Origin: Myoxocephalus aenaeus
Lineage: Eukaryota > Chordata > Actinopteri > Perciformes > Cottidae
DNA: 64,000 nucleotides
Assembly (NCBI GenBank): GCA_038501785.1
Contig: JBAMJR010000025.1
Span: 4,070,001 to 4,134,000, forward strand
Direction of reading: 5' to 3'
In this document: positions 54,556 to 64,000 of the stretch, piece after piece
How the letters are laid out: each line of letters opens with the position of its first letter
Position numbering within the stretch: position 1 is the first letter of the stretch
The notes under the pieces: model-generated
Databases searched by the model: none
Seen by the model: only the letters and a program-made list of their open reading frames with translations
Told to the model about the DNA's origin: nothing
Program-made: the position numbers and the translations under genes

Positions 54556-55540
54556 TATTATTTATTATTTCAACATTGTTAACATGAGTTTATGGTCTCA
54601 ATCGATATTTTTGAAGTCTTCTTCAATCCAGGATCATGTTCACTTAGTTATAGTTCTTAATGGCTTAGTCTTCCAGGAGCTTCTAAGAGCTGTTGATATT
54701 GTGTTCATCCCTGTACTCATCCACAGGCATGAAGACATGTTCGTATCGCGGCCTTTGTGCCCTCCATGGGCCATACATACAACAGCCGGCGACCATTCTG
54801 CTCCAGCTGTTTTCTTCAGCGTAAAGCAGTCAACAAGTGAAGAAGTCCAGAAGATGGTTGGCTACTTCCTCCCGAGTTGACCTTCCATCTCTAAAGCTGC
54901 CCTGGTGCTGTCCACACCAGTTTAGCTAGCGGCTAGCCAATCTGCGCTGGCTTGCCTTCGAAGGAGTCGTGGCCTGGAGCAGGGACTTCACGGGGGGGAA
55001 TAAAAAGTTATTTCAAACTGATTTCCTGCCTTTCTACACCGACTTACCCCTTGGACTTTGTCAAGAAACAGCCACCTGCACTAGTCTTAGTCATAGAGCG
55101 AGTACACAGCCTGGCAAAAAGGAGAGCTGAGGCGACTCGAGACGCAGTGGAGGAGACAGCTAGCGGCTAACGACCTGAGACGGCGCCTAACTGTCACTGC
55201 AAGCAGCCACGCCCTCATTAAGGCATAACTCCAAGCCTTAATATAATTTTAGCAGGAGAGTAGTATTAAAAGTCATCCCCTGTACAGTTGTCATAAACAG
55301 AGATATTAGCTTTAGGGACTAAAACCTCTTCTTGTACAGGATGTTTATTTCTGCTGTAAAGGACTGCAGTTTGGCCTCTTGGTCTAGATTAGTGGGATTG
55401 AGGGTGCTATGAAAACCAAGAATGCATTATTATTCATAGTCACATTTATATTACTTTCACTGCTACTATTGCTGCTTTAATCAGCATTATTATTCTATTA
55501 TATCCACCTCTGCGGTTATTCTTCATAGGAATAATTGTTC
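54556..55540. other. Unassigned; possibly repeat-derived at 54900-55260
   Basis: CTAGCGGCTAGCC near 54928 and GACAGCTAGCGGCTAACGAC near 55155 give it a repeat-like feel, but the family is unknown. The plus frame 54584-54880 has no recognised domain. Confidence 0.35.
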
Positions 55541-55882
55541 TATAATTTCTGATATTATTCATGCTAGTACTGCTATTACTCACATTATATGAATAATGTA
55601 TATCATATAGATTAACTGTGTTGTAACTCTGTTATGTGGTTCATTCTGTACACATGACATATATTCCTTCGGTCCATCCTGATAGAGGGATCCTCCTCTG
55701 TTGCTCTCCCGAAGGTTTCTTCCCTTTTTTTTTTCTCCCTTTTTTCCCTGTTTTACATTTTGTTGGGGAGTTTTTCCTGAACCAATGTGAGGGTCCTGAG
55801 ATAGAGGATGTCATTTGTGTGCAGATTGTAAAGCCCTCCGAGACCAATTGCGTGCAATACAAATCAAATTGAATTGAATAAA
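55541..55882 (-). mobile_element. Dispersed-repeat copy, reversed
   Basis: CACATTATATGAATAATG, GTAACTCTGTTATGTGGTTC, GATAGAGGGATCCTCCTCTG, TTTTTCCTGAACCAATGTGA, GTAAAGCCCTCCGAG and the TTGAATTGAA tail are the reverse complement of the 40931 copy. Confidence 0.78.
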
Positions 55883-56705
55883 ATGTATTTGAGTTACATT
55901 TAGAAGATAAGGAAGTTGTAGAGGGACAGAGACAGTCTCCCATAACCGCAGTAACTCTCACTCCTGCGAGGTAGAGGTGCTGCTGCCAGAAGAACTGCTC
56001 ACTGAGATGACTCTGAGCGGCATTGGGAAAAAGTACTATACAACAGATCTGTGTACATTCCTGAGTCTGAAACTCCTCACTGCTCGCTGTGCTGCTCTGT
56101 CTTGTTTGTGTGTGCGCTGTCAGTGTCCTCTGTTTGCCACCGAACACCATCAATCCTCAATGTGGATTTCATTGCGTGAGAAAATGAAAGATTTTTTTCA
56201 TTCTTCCTTCAACAGGTTGTACATTTGATTGATTTGTAAACAGAGCTAGTCCCATTAAAACCATCTGATGCCAATGCTTTTATAACAAAAGATTGTAAAT
56301 TAAACTATTTGTTTTGTAGAGTTTCATTCCTTGTCCCTGGAAATATTTAGACGCCAATACCGTGGTCCTAACTGGTATTGTAAGAAATGTTTGTATTATG
56401 ATGGTGATGATAATTGCCGCTATATCGTACCTGGAAAAGGTTTTCTTTTTCAACCAAAAATGGATGACAAAGGCAGTTGAAAGTAAGTGGAAAGAAAGTG
56501 GGGCTTTGTCTATGACTATAACATTTACTCAGCATGAAAAACATTGAATACATAACTGCAGTACATACCTGCCTGTCCAAAGCCACAATTAAACGTTCAC
56601 TCAGCTCACAGCAGCTACACAATCACTGATACTATACTTTAATTAATACTACAGCCAACTGAGGGCATTGTAACCAGATTGAACAGGAGATATCCAAACC
56701 ATATC

Positions 56706-56708
<3 letters not shown>
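55883..56708. other. Unassigned, no gene seen
   Basis: Short frames only. Confidence 0.4.

Positions 56709-56771
<63 letters not shown>
56709..56771. repeat. (TA)n microsatellite
   Basis: About 31 TA units. Confidence 0.96.
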
Positions 56772-56778
<7 letters not shown>

Positions 56779-57648
56779 GTATATACAGCAGTGTGCTGTT
56801 TTTTTTGTGTCTACTGTATGTATTCCTGAATGTCCACACTCCCTGGTGACTGTAACCCAGTAATGCTCTTGAAGCGAACCTTAACCACATATCTTAACAC
56901 ATATTTGGTTATATTACAGTATCAGTTTTTACAACCAATTCATTTTCTCATTTTTCAAAGTATTCACTTTGTCCAAATGTATCCAATTGCGTGCAAACAT
57001 GTCCAAACCCTGGCCATAGAGATTAATGCATCCCAATGAACTGGATGGTGTGTATCTGTTTGTGCTTAATAATGCTGCTTCTCCTCCTTGACAACAACGT
57101 ATTGCACCCGCTCGGCGTGGTGAATAAGTGAGCCTCGAGTAGCTGGACCATGAGTTGAGAGTTGTTTTGCCAACTGCTGTTTCCGAGCAAGCGTGAAGCA
57201 TGAAATATCACAAGCAGCCGACACACTGCTCAGGCTGTTGTTAATAATGCAACGCAGTCCCACGCCTTTGGTTATTGAAAAACAATGCACTATGCCAAAG
57301 CTAATCAACCATGACGCTACGCATCGTTTCCGATACCTCCACAGCTCATCAGCAGAATGTATTCATACCATAATGGAGTCTTGACATACCATCCGGTTCT
57401 CACTCCGCCTTGTGTAATACAGTCGGGACCGGGGCTTCCCCTCCGGACGCATGTGGGCGTACTCGTGAAAGCTCACAGGAACAAATGGTGTGGATGTCTC
57501 TTACATGGTCAGGGATAAAAGGGGCAGGGTGGGAGTAAGGATGACCCACACATACGTTGTATTCTTGACCTTTTATTCAGCAATCTGCAAAAGAAAGGTC
57601 TCTACGGATCATCTTTCGGAACACAGTTAGTGTACGTTAACCCACAAG
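56772..57648. other. Unassigned, no gene seen
   Basis: No known motif. It ends with ACAAG, the left copy of the LTR target duplication. Confidence 0.45.
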
Positions 57649-58076
57649 TGTCACGTGGTGGTAGCAATTAGGACCCAACATACGTAAAGTACATTCATTC
57701 ACCAAAACCAGATTTCCAAAAACACAGGATCAAGCATCAAAAACAGGGATAAAAAAAAAAGGGCACAAGGAACAAACAGGGAACAAACAGGGAACAAACA
57801 GGGAACAAACAGGGAACAAACAGGGAACAAACAGGGAACACACCGACTAACACACAGTAGGATCTGACACTGGGGCAGAAGACAGACAGGGTTTAAATAC
57901 AAGACGGTAATGAGGCACAGGTGGTAAACAATGAGGGCAGCACAGGTGAAGGGAATACACAATCAGGGAACAGGGCAGACAGACAATCACAGGAGAGGAA
58001 GTGCAGAAACACAGAGGACACACAAGACAAAGACTTCACAATAAAACAGGAAACCAGAAAACCCCAAACCGTGACA
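57649..58076 (-). mobile_element. Solo LTR, probably Gypsy-like
   Basis: On the minus strand it starts TGTCACGGTTTGGGG and ends ...GCTACCACCACGTGACA, so it has TG...CA ends with a 7-bp inverted terminal word (TGTCACG/CGTGACA). The 5-bp duplication ACAAG lies outside both ends (57644-57648 and 58077-58081). A TATA-like GTATTTAAACCC (57891-57900 region, minus strand) fits an LTR promoter. No internal retroelement sequence adjoins it. Assignment to Gypsy rests on resemblance of the ends to fish Gypsy LTRs. It contains an 11-bp tandem array at 57769-57841. Confidence 0.82.
57769..57841. repeat. 11-bp tandem array GGGAACAAACA inside the LTR
   Basis: AACAAAC starts at 57771, 57782, 57793, 57804, 57815 and 57826, an exact 11-bp period for six units. 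Confidence 0.93.
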
Positions 58077-58081
58077 ACAAG

Positions 58082-59648
58082 GTCCATTTTACTGAACATA
58101 GTGCATAGTCACATCAAAACAGTTTACTGCTATTATTTGTGCCGCGTGGGGAATTGCTTGAGAGGGCCGTTGAGGACGGCCAGGGAGCGATACATCGTCT
58201 GTGTGAATACTATGGATGTCTTAGATGTGTTTATTCTGATTAGTGAAATCAAAAGACATTGTAAAAACGACACAATGTGATCATTTACACTTCACCTCAA
58301 TCATGGAAAGCAAATTGCCAAAGATATTAATGCCCCGGCTCATCTGGGAGTGTAGCCCGTGTATTGAACTGGTGAAAGGCTTCTTACTGGGACGAGACGT
58401 GGATACCCGCCACCACAAAGCAGCTAATCATCGCATGGGGAATAGACCCTCTGGTTTGCGGCATCGACAAACAGTTCCATTAATCTAGCTGATGTAATGA
58501 TCATATTCCACAGAAGACGTTTATGAGAGATACTTCAATGTGTATTGATGTATTGTTTAAACATGCCTCGGTTTAGCTGTCTGAAAAACAAATGTGGTAC
58601 CAAACCGTCAGGACTCCAATGTGGAGAAGTTTAACATCTGTTAATTCACGTGCACATGTTGATTTAGTCCGGGACCTTATTGATGTCTATAACAAGTCTC
58701 AAGTTTCAAAGATAACGAAAAGAAGTCGTGAGCAGCTGAAACCAGAGGAGGAGGGTGTCCTTTACCTTTAGTTTGGGGGACACGGTGAGCTACATAGTAA
58801 TACTGAGATTAGTTTAGAAAAGGTTACGAACAAACATTCACGGGTACGTTTTACCATGAATAAAGTTCTCCCTGTATATAGACGAGCAGATTTTAAAAGG
58901 CTATTTATAGTCTGTGTTACAATTAGTAAACCCCTAATGACGGACATCCAAAGGATGCTTTGCCAGCACACTATGACATCCACACAAACACAAATAACAA
59001 CTTAAAATAGCAAAACAAATAGAGAGAAGAAAACCCTAAATGAAGGATGGAATGATGGAAACAACTCAAGAAGTGTAAACAGTGGGGCCGACTCGGTGCC
59101 GTCTGATCATCGGCCCGTTTGTCCTGCTGAGGATCTTTTGTGAAACCGCAACATATCACACTGGTGGAGCCTCTCCCGGGGCCCACACACACGCCTCATT
59201 ACTTCATATCCGTACTGTGCCGTATACATAGACACACACACGCTGATATTTCTGAACACGATAATGCGAAGCCTACTAAAGCCCCCCCTCCTGTTTCCTT
59301 TATCTCAGCGTGAAGCTAAGCTGCAGGCATCCATCTCCCCGTCAGACGCGAAGGCTTATTCCTGCCCAAACGGGGCAAAGTGACTGCGGGGTTGCAGCTG
59401 GGTCAACCGACTGTCACTGAAAGCAAAGTTAATGCACAAACTGAGGAGCAATTACCCAATTTCTCACAGTTTTAAACATTCTTTTTTATTCTCTTCCCTA
59501 CAAGCCGACGTCCTTCTCTCCCCGCATCCGATCAACATATGGTGGCTCGCTTTGAGAATGAGGCCAAGTGTTCCGGCAGCCAGAAAAGAGGCTGTGCACA
59601 CATGCACACATGCACCCACTAACACAGATAGAATGCATGCACCCAGGG

Positions 59649-59649
<1 letters not shown>
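58082..59649. other. Unassigned, looks mostly single-copy
   Basis: No recognised gene or repeat. Short frames at 57921-58280 and 58243-58488 have no known domain. Confidence 0.4.

Positions 59650-59686
<37 letters not shown>
59650..59686. repeat. (CA)n microsatellite
   Basis: About 18 CA units. Confidence 0.95.
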
Positions 59687-59689
<3 letters not shown>

Positions 59690-60511
59690 TTGGTGTCTTG
59701 AAAGGAGAGACCTGAAGGACAAGAGAAACCGGCGTAACCTATTTGCAAGGTAAATGCAGCCTCATTACCCGGCGGGGAAAAAAAAAAGCCTTCATTGTTC
59801 CGCCACTACACTCCGTCTCTCCATTGTGGAAATAATAAAGTGGAGGAGCCTTGTTCTGCGAGCCCTTTCATTTCGACAAAAGACAAACAGTGTCTTATTC
59901 CCCGTTCCGCAGAAAGAGAAGCGGTACAGAAACTCCACCACCTTCTGAAATATGCGACGCAGCTTTGAACTAATCAGGCAGCGGAAATCTTTTGAATTTG
60001 CCGTTATTATCAGGCGTTATTCCAGGTGCGCCTTGTCAGACAAATTCATACAGCAGATAGCGCCAGCGCCGCCTTGAAGAGGGATGAGAGATAAAGCGCT
60101 CCTTTATTATTCCGACATTATGTTGGGCTCGTACAGGTAATTATCTGCATTATGGGCCCCGTGCTTTCTGTCTGCCAGGCTGCGCTGCGGGCAAAATAAC
60201 AGGCCGGTGAGACCGAGAGAGAAAAGGTCGTGACATTTTTGTCTTGTTCTTTTGTTGCCGTGGGAAAATGTGCAAACAGCAAGTTAGGTTCGTCAACTTT
60301 ACCATTTCAAAAGGGAGAAGACAGACAGCGAGACACGACCTTCCGAGATGGTTCCCTCTGCTTCTCTTTTGCTTCCGTTGGAAGCCACTCGTGTCATTTT
60401 GAGGATCCCAAAATGTAAAGCTGAGTCGATGATACGAGTGGAATACACTGAGGAGGGATGTTGAATTGATGATCTGGATGAAGTGGACCTGTTTGAGCAT
60501 TGGGACACTGA

Positions 60512-60512
<1 letters not shown>
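59687..60512. other. Unassigned; single-copy-looking, possible conserved non-coding DNA
   Basis: Balanced sequence such as GCCGTTATTATCAGGCGTTA near 60000 without repeats. No coding evidence. Confidence 0.3.

Positions 60513-60586
<74 letters not shown>
60513..60586. repeat. (AC)n microsatellite
   Basis: About 37 AC units. Confidence 0.97.
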
Positions 60587-60588
<2 letters not shown>

Positions 60589-60794
60589 CTGTACGGCCAA
60601 TGCAGGAAGCAGAACTGCAGCGCGAAAGGCCATTGTTCATTTGAATAACCCTAACATGTCTTTCTCTTCATCTCTTTTCTCTTCATCGCTCCATTGTCAT
60701 CACACGAGGGAGCGGTCACATGGGGAGGTGGTGACACCTGTCTACCGATGAAATCATGTCCACGCACAACCAAACTGAACTCTTATGAACTTAC

Positions 60795-60885
60795 GCTTCA
60801 AAGGGATCGTGGGCTCAGTGGGGGAGCGGGTTGCCCTTCAAGCGGTTCGATCCTCGGCTCCACCGGTCCGTGTTGCTCCCCTCGG
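60795..60885 (+). mobile_element. tRNA-derived SINE head fragment
   Basis: TGGGCTCAGTGGGGGAGCGG (A-box-like) and GCGGTTCGATCCTCGGCTCC (B-box) at tRNA-like spacing, followed by ACCGGTCCGTGTTGC. No acceptor-stem pairing or 3' body was found, so a functional tRNA is unlikely. Confidence 0.55.
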
Positions 60886-61064
60886 CCGTAATAAGATGGG
60901 GACATGAATCCCAATACTATTGTCTACTATTCAGGAAGATGACATTTTTTATGATAGAAATATACATTTTTGTGATATTTTTGATCACATTATCACAAGA
61001 TGTATATATTTAGACACTGGTGCATCGCCAGAAAGAGTGTACTGAGAGGAGACCTGCGTACCGT

Positions 61065-61467
61065 CTACTCATAGTCATACGGTCATGGAAAACCTGGAAA
61101 AGTCCTGGGAAAAAATGTAATTCCAAAAGTTTGGGAAAAGTCATGTAAATGTGTTATATTCATGTGTTCATGTCGTTCATTTACGCCGAGTTTGAAATAA
61201 TGAATATGCTTTTAAAAGAAAGACGCTCAAAATATAAGCAGGCATACATACAGACATCTATATAAATGTTTATTCTTTTAATCAAACTATTGTCTCATTC
61301 ATTTGTGTCATTTAAGGTTTACTGTATGCTTTGTATTCTCATTGTTAGTTTAAATAAAAAAAAATCTCACTTTTTCCCAGATTTCACAAAATGTTTGGTC
61401 ATGGAAATTTGGTTTAAAGTCATGGAAAAGTCATGAAATCCATTGGTCAGAATATATGAACCCTGCC
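61065..61467. mobile_element. hAT-like fragment of the TCATGGAAAAGTCATG family
   Basis: GGTCATGGAAAACCTGGAAA at the left and AAAGTCATGGAAAAGTCATG at the right, ending TATGAACCCTG (61457-61467), a terminus I associate with fish hAT-type repeats. The matching CAGGGTTCATA end at the left is absent or decayed. No coding region. Confidence 0.5.
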
Positions 61468-61550
61468 TAAAGAACACTAACTCTCTTCACCACCGTGCTG
61501 CACAATTTTGTAACGCGTGAATACGTTGCACCGCTCAAAAGTTTTGACAT

Positions 61551-61558
61551 TTATAAAT
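61551..61558 (+). promoter_or_regulatory. Possible TATA box
   Basis: TTATAAAT lies about 100 bp upstream of the small ORF at 61653; TGACGT (CRE half-site) lies between at about 61584. Chance occurrence is quite possible. Confidence 0.2.
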
Positions 61559-61652
61559 GTACAGCGCCGAGCCGCACGCTGTGGATGACGTATCGCTGCT
61601 CGCCAGCAGCACAACAGCTTCCTGTTCCCGGCTGGGAGAGGCTCGGACGAAG

Positions 61653-61781
61653 ATGGAGGAGGAAGAAAGAGAAACCGGAGGGACGCACCGGGAGAACTTG
61701 TGGCATTTGCTGGAGGCGCTGCGTGTGATCGGGGAAAGCAAGCGGGCAATAACAACCCAGGCGATCCCTCTTTCTTATTAA
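61653..61781 (+). CDS. Candidate 42-aa small ORF, function unknown
   Basis: What is seen: ATG at 61653 in a strong start context (AAG before, G after) opens 42 codons to TAA at 61779. It begins MEEEERETGGTHRENLWH, continues as a helix-prone leucine-rich stretch (LLEALRVIGESKR) and ends AIPLSY. An in-frame ATG lies further upstream at 61557. A TATA-like box stands about 100 bp before the start. No signal peptide, membrane segment or known domain. It may be a microprotein, an unspliced first exon, or chance. I recognise no family. Confidence 0.2.
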   Translation: MEEEERETGGTHRENLWHLLEALRVIGESKRAITTQAIPLSY

Positions 61782-62045
61782 GTTGCATCCAGCACCGACT
61801 GGTTTGTTTTCCTGCCTCCTGCAGGTCAGTCCTCCTCTCTCAGATGGAGAGATAGAGGCTGCAGACAGGCGGTGTTCTCTAACCTGACCTTTGGTTCATC
61901 TTCTCATCCCGGCCAACTGCCATGTGCTGGGGACCACTTATGGGTGTGTGTGTCTGTGTGTGTGTGTGACTTGTGCATTGATGTGTGTGTGCGACAGCTG
62001 CTGTATATGTGCGTCATGCTGTGTGTGTGTGTGAGTGTGTCCTTC
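61782..62045. repeat. (TG)n-rich interval
   Basis: TG runs at 61944-61968 and 62020-62034 with interruptions. Between them nothing recognised. Confidence 0.7.
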
Positions 62046-62307
62046 TAGTGGTGGGCCGTCAGGGCCTGTTAAGCCTTCTCTGCTGGCCTAAACAGAATCA
62101 CAAAGTTATAGCTATTTTATAATTTTATTTTTTTATTTTTATAATAATTAAAAGTTATAGCTATTTTATAATGTAATTGTTTTTCACAAATACACTACAT
62201 GTATTATAATTATTTTTCCCTATTAGTTTATTTTCTCATTGCACAGCTCCCGCCGCGAACAGCTGATCCACTGCAGGCCCAGTTAGAAAATCCACGGCCC
62301 GCCACTG
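62046..62307. mobile_element. hAT-like element, TAGTGGTGGGCCGT ends
   Basis: Left end TAGTGGTGGGCCGTCAGGGC (62046); the right end reversed is CAGTGGCGGGCCGTGGATTT (ending 62307). The first 14 bases agree with two mismatches. Inside, AAAGTTATAGCTATTTTATA is directly repeated about 49 bp apart (near 62103 and 62152). Only CTTC is shared by the flanks, so the target duplication is unconfirmed. Confidence 0.6.
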
Positions 62308-63168
62308 CTTCTGAGGTCAGTGTTGGTGGCCTTACACCCAGCCCACCACTTTTCCTCAATGTGTGTTTCAGAAGCTTGGAAAATACGAAAAATACTCACG
62401 TACATACCCTCACAACAATCTCATGTTATCCCGTTGCGTCTTTGAGATCAGGAGTCTCTCTGATTGGTGGACGGACTTGACCCGAGACACCAGGAGCTGC
62501 TAGCGGACGGCTATGTTCTCAACAGACACAGAAGTCATGAAATATTCAGTGTTGGATTTTATTGTGACAGATTCATTTGACAAAGTCTCAGTCTGCAGCT
62601 CAAGGCTGGACACGACGGCAGCGGGCAGCTTCTCGGCTTAGAGGAAGACTCTAAAGGCCACATACATCCACCTGAAGCCTGCAATAATGTATGCTGAACG
62701 CTATTCATGTGCAGTTGTGTTCCAGCATTGTGAAGCACACTGTTTGCACTGGAGGAGTGAATGTATAAAGCAGTGAACACTGCCAGTGGACAGGGACCCC
62801 GCTCTGTGACCTGTGATGTTTGTGATGGTACCGTTGAGGATGCTGAGAGTCCTGGTGTTGAAGAAAGGCTGTGGGCCGTTTAAATGGAAAACCTCAGATG
62901 AAACCCATCCTGCAGGTTCTGTAGGTATAACAACTACTACCAACTAACACAGCTGTGATAATATAAATCGTTATATTCTGTAGATATTCTTCATTGTATT
63001 ACTCTTCATGTCTATTAAAGTTCAGGTTAGCGAGGTCAGTATAACACAGCTAAGCAGCTGTTGTGTCTATGAAATGTCCAGTTCTCAAGGGAAGTTAGTC
63101 ACACGCCTGCGCACTTCAACACCCACACCTGTTTATCAGTATATTGACATTAGGGAAGCAGACTGGTC
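62308..63168. other. Unassigned, no gene seen
   Basis: Short frames on both strands without recognised domains. Confidence 0.4.
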
Positions 63169-63411
63169 ATGGCACGTTCCAGCCCTGTGAGAATAGATGA
63201 GGACGCGATTCTCCTCCTCTTAGAAAGGTTAGAGCCAATAGAAATGTTAGATGTTCTTGACGGAAAACCGTGTATTAAAGAGCCGAACTTCCGGCTGTTC
63301 AGGGTGTTTTTTGGACGGTCAACCTGCGTGTTGACTGGACGACTCCCTGCTATCGCGATTGCAGCGCTTGTTACTCTACTTGTGATCAAGGAAAATAAAT
63401 TCAGAGGATGA
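63169..63411 (+). CDS. Candidate 80-aa ORF with one hydrophobic segment
   Basis: What is seen: ATG at 63169 (G at +4) opens 80 codons to TGA at 63409. The N-terminal third is acidic and leucine-rich (EDAILLLLERLEPIEMLDVL, residues 11-30). Residues 39-50 are basic and aromatic, and residues 59-73 (LPAIAIAALVTLLVI) could be a membrane helix. AATAAA occurs near the end of the frame. There is no neighbouring exon, homologue or promoter I can point to. An 80-codon frame is unremarkable in 64 kb. Function unknown. Confidence 0.15.
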   Translation: MARSSPVRIDEDAILLLLERLEPIEMLDVLDGKPCIKEPNFRLFRVFFGRSTCVLTGRLPAIAIAALVTLLVIKENKFRG

Positions 63412-63950
63412 GAGAAGTTGTTTGACTAAGTTCTTCCGGACGCTACACCAGGCATCCAATAATTGCACACGCTAACAGCTGGAACACACACAGCTGTGAG
63501 GAGTATGAAACACCTTCAGTGGTTTGTGAAGCAGAAGCAGCAGGATTATGATGTTCTGCTGATGAAGGTGTGGAACACAAGTGGACAATCTGAGGCTCCT
63601 GTTTAACTCTGAAACGATTCAAAGATGGCGACCTGAGAGAGGCTGCCGTCAGACCAGTGGTAGAGACAGCCTGACAACGACAAGGTGGGAGAGAGAGAGA
63701 GAGAGAGAGCTGGGTCTACTTTGACTCAAGTGGTTGAGCATGCTCAGAAAAAAAAGGAGAAGCAGTTAATCAGAAACAAGACATGGATCAGAGGTTTTAA
63801 TTAAGCAGCCGGAGTGACACGTCTCTGATAAAGGTTCCATTTATTCTCAGGGTGGAGGTATTAATGAGGCGTTTTCCTTCTGATTCAGGTCTTAATCAGA
63901 TCATCGGTAGATTAGAAGTCTCTGGGTAAACACTGGTGTTTGACACTACT
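63412..63950. other. Unassigned; (GA)n at 63689-63709
   Basis: A short GA microsatellite of about ten units, otherwise unrecognised. Confidence 0.5.
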
Positions 63951-63961
63951 CACACACGCAC

Positions 63962-64000
<39 letters not shown>
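63951..64000. repeat. (CA)n microsatellite, runs off the window
   Basis: CA units with two G interruptions near the start. Its end lies beyond the window. Confidence 0.95.

Overview
The window looks like vertebrate, teleost-type (probably percomorph) intergenic or intronic DNA. The reasons are about fourteen long (CA/TG)n tracts, many minisatellites, and fragments of repeat families familiar from fish genomes: L2-like and APE/RT LINE ends, a tRNA-derived SINE whose tail reads CACTTTGAGTGGTCGG, hAT, PIF/Harbinger and piggyBac-type non-autonomous elements, and a solo LTR. I recognise no host protein-coding exon, rRNA, cellular tRNA gene or CRISPR array. Family names come from pattern recognition of termini, target-site duplications (TSDs) and translated motifs; no database was searched.

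Layout. 1-6.2 kb: C-rich minisatellite, a 1.46-kb hAT-like element with a smaller element nested in it, two (CA)n tracts, an LTR fragment, and two minisatellites (ACGTGACGT-rich and AT-rich). 7.3-11.8 kb: interspersed-repeat remnants, an 86-copy 29-bp satellite without a length change (8127-10620), and a (GGAGRYA)n array grown inside a copy of a dispersed repeat. 13-21 kb: LINE remnant, microsatellites, GAGT-type minisatellite, a weak TATA/two-exon candidate at 19.3-19.8 kb, and a TTAA-flanked piggyBac-like element. 21-27 kb: mostly unassigned sequence, then a hAT element with a perfect 8-bp TSD. 27-32 kb: inverted-repeat element, LINE fragments (one split by a SINE), a dispersed repeat pair, and two perfect snap-back hairpins. 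32-38 kb: mainly single-copy-looking sequence, including a TAAT-rich stretch (36.6-37.7 kb) that resembles a conserved non-coding regulatory block. 38-46 kb: SINE split by a hAT-like piece, a Harbinger-like element, a dispersed-repeat copy, a CpG-dense patch followed by a possible first coding exon (41.48-41.80 kb), and a 21-bp minisatellite. 46-58 kb: single-copy-looking stretches, SINE fragments, a broken LINE pol gene (50.7-52.9 kb) interrupted by another repeat, a small palindromic element with two oestrogen-response-element cores, and a solo LTR with 5-bp TSD. 58-64 kb: unassigned sequence, (CA)n tracts, two hAT-like remnants and two small unrecognised ORFs.

No set of genes here works together as a pathway, and I see no new multi-gene system. 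The most informative content is structural: fixed-length satellite amplification, minisatellite growth inside repeats, amplified terminal-repeat sequence inside a piggyBac-like element, and three perfect short-loop inverted repeats. The long ORFs on both strands of the minisatellites and microsatellites follow from repetition and are not called as genes.
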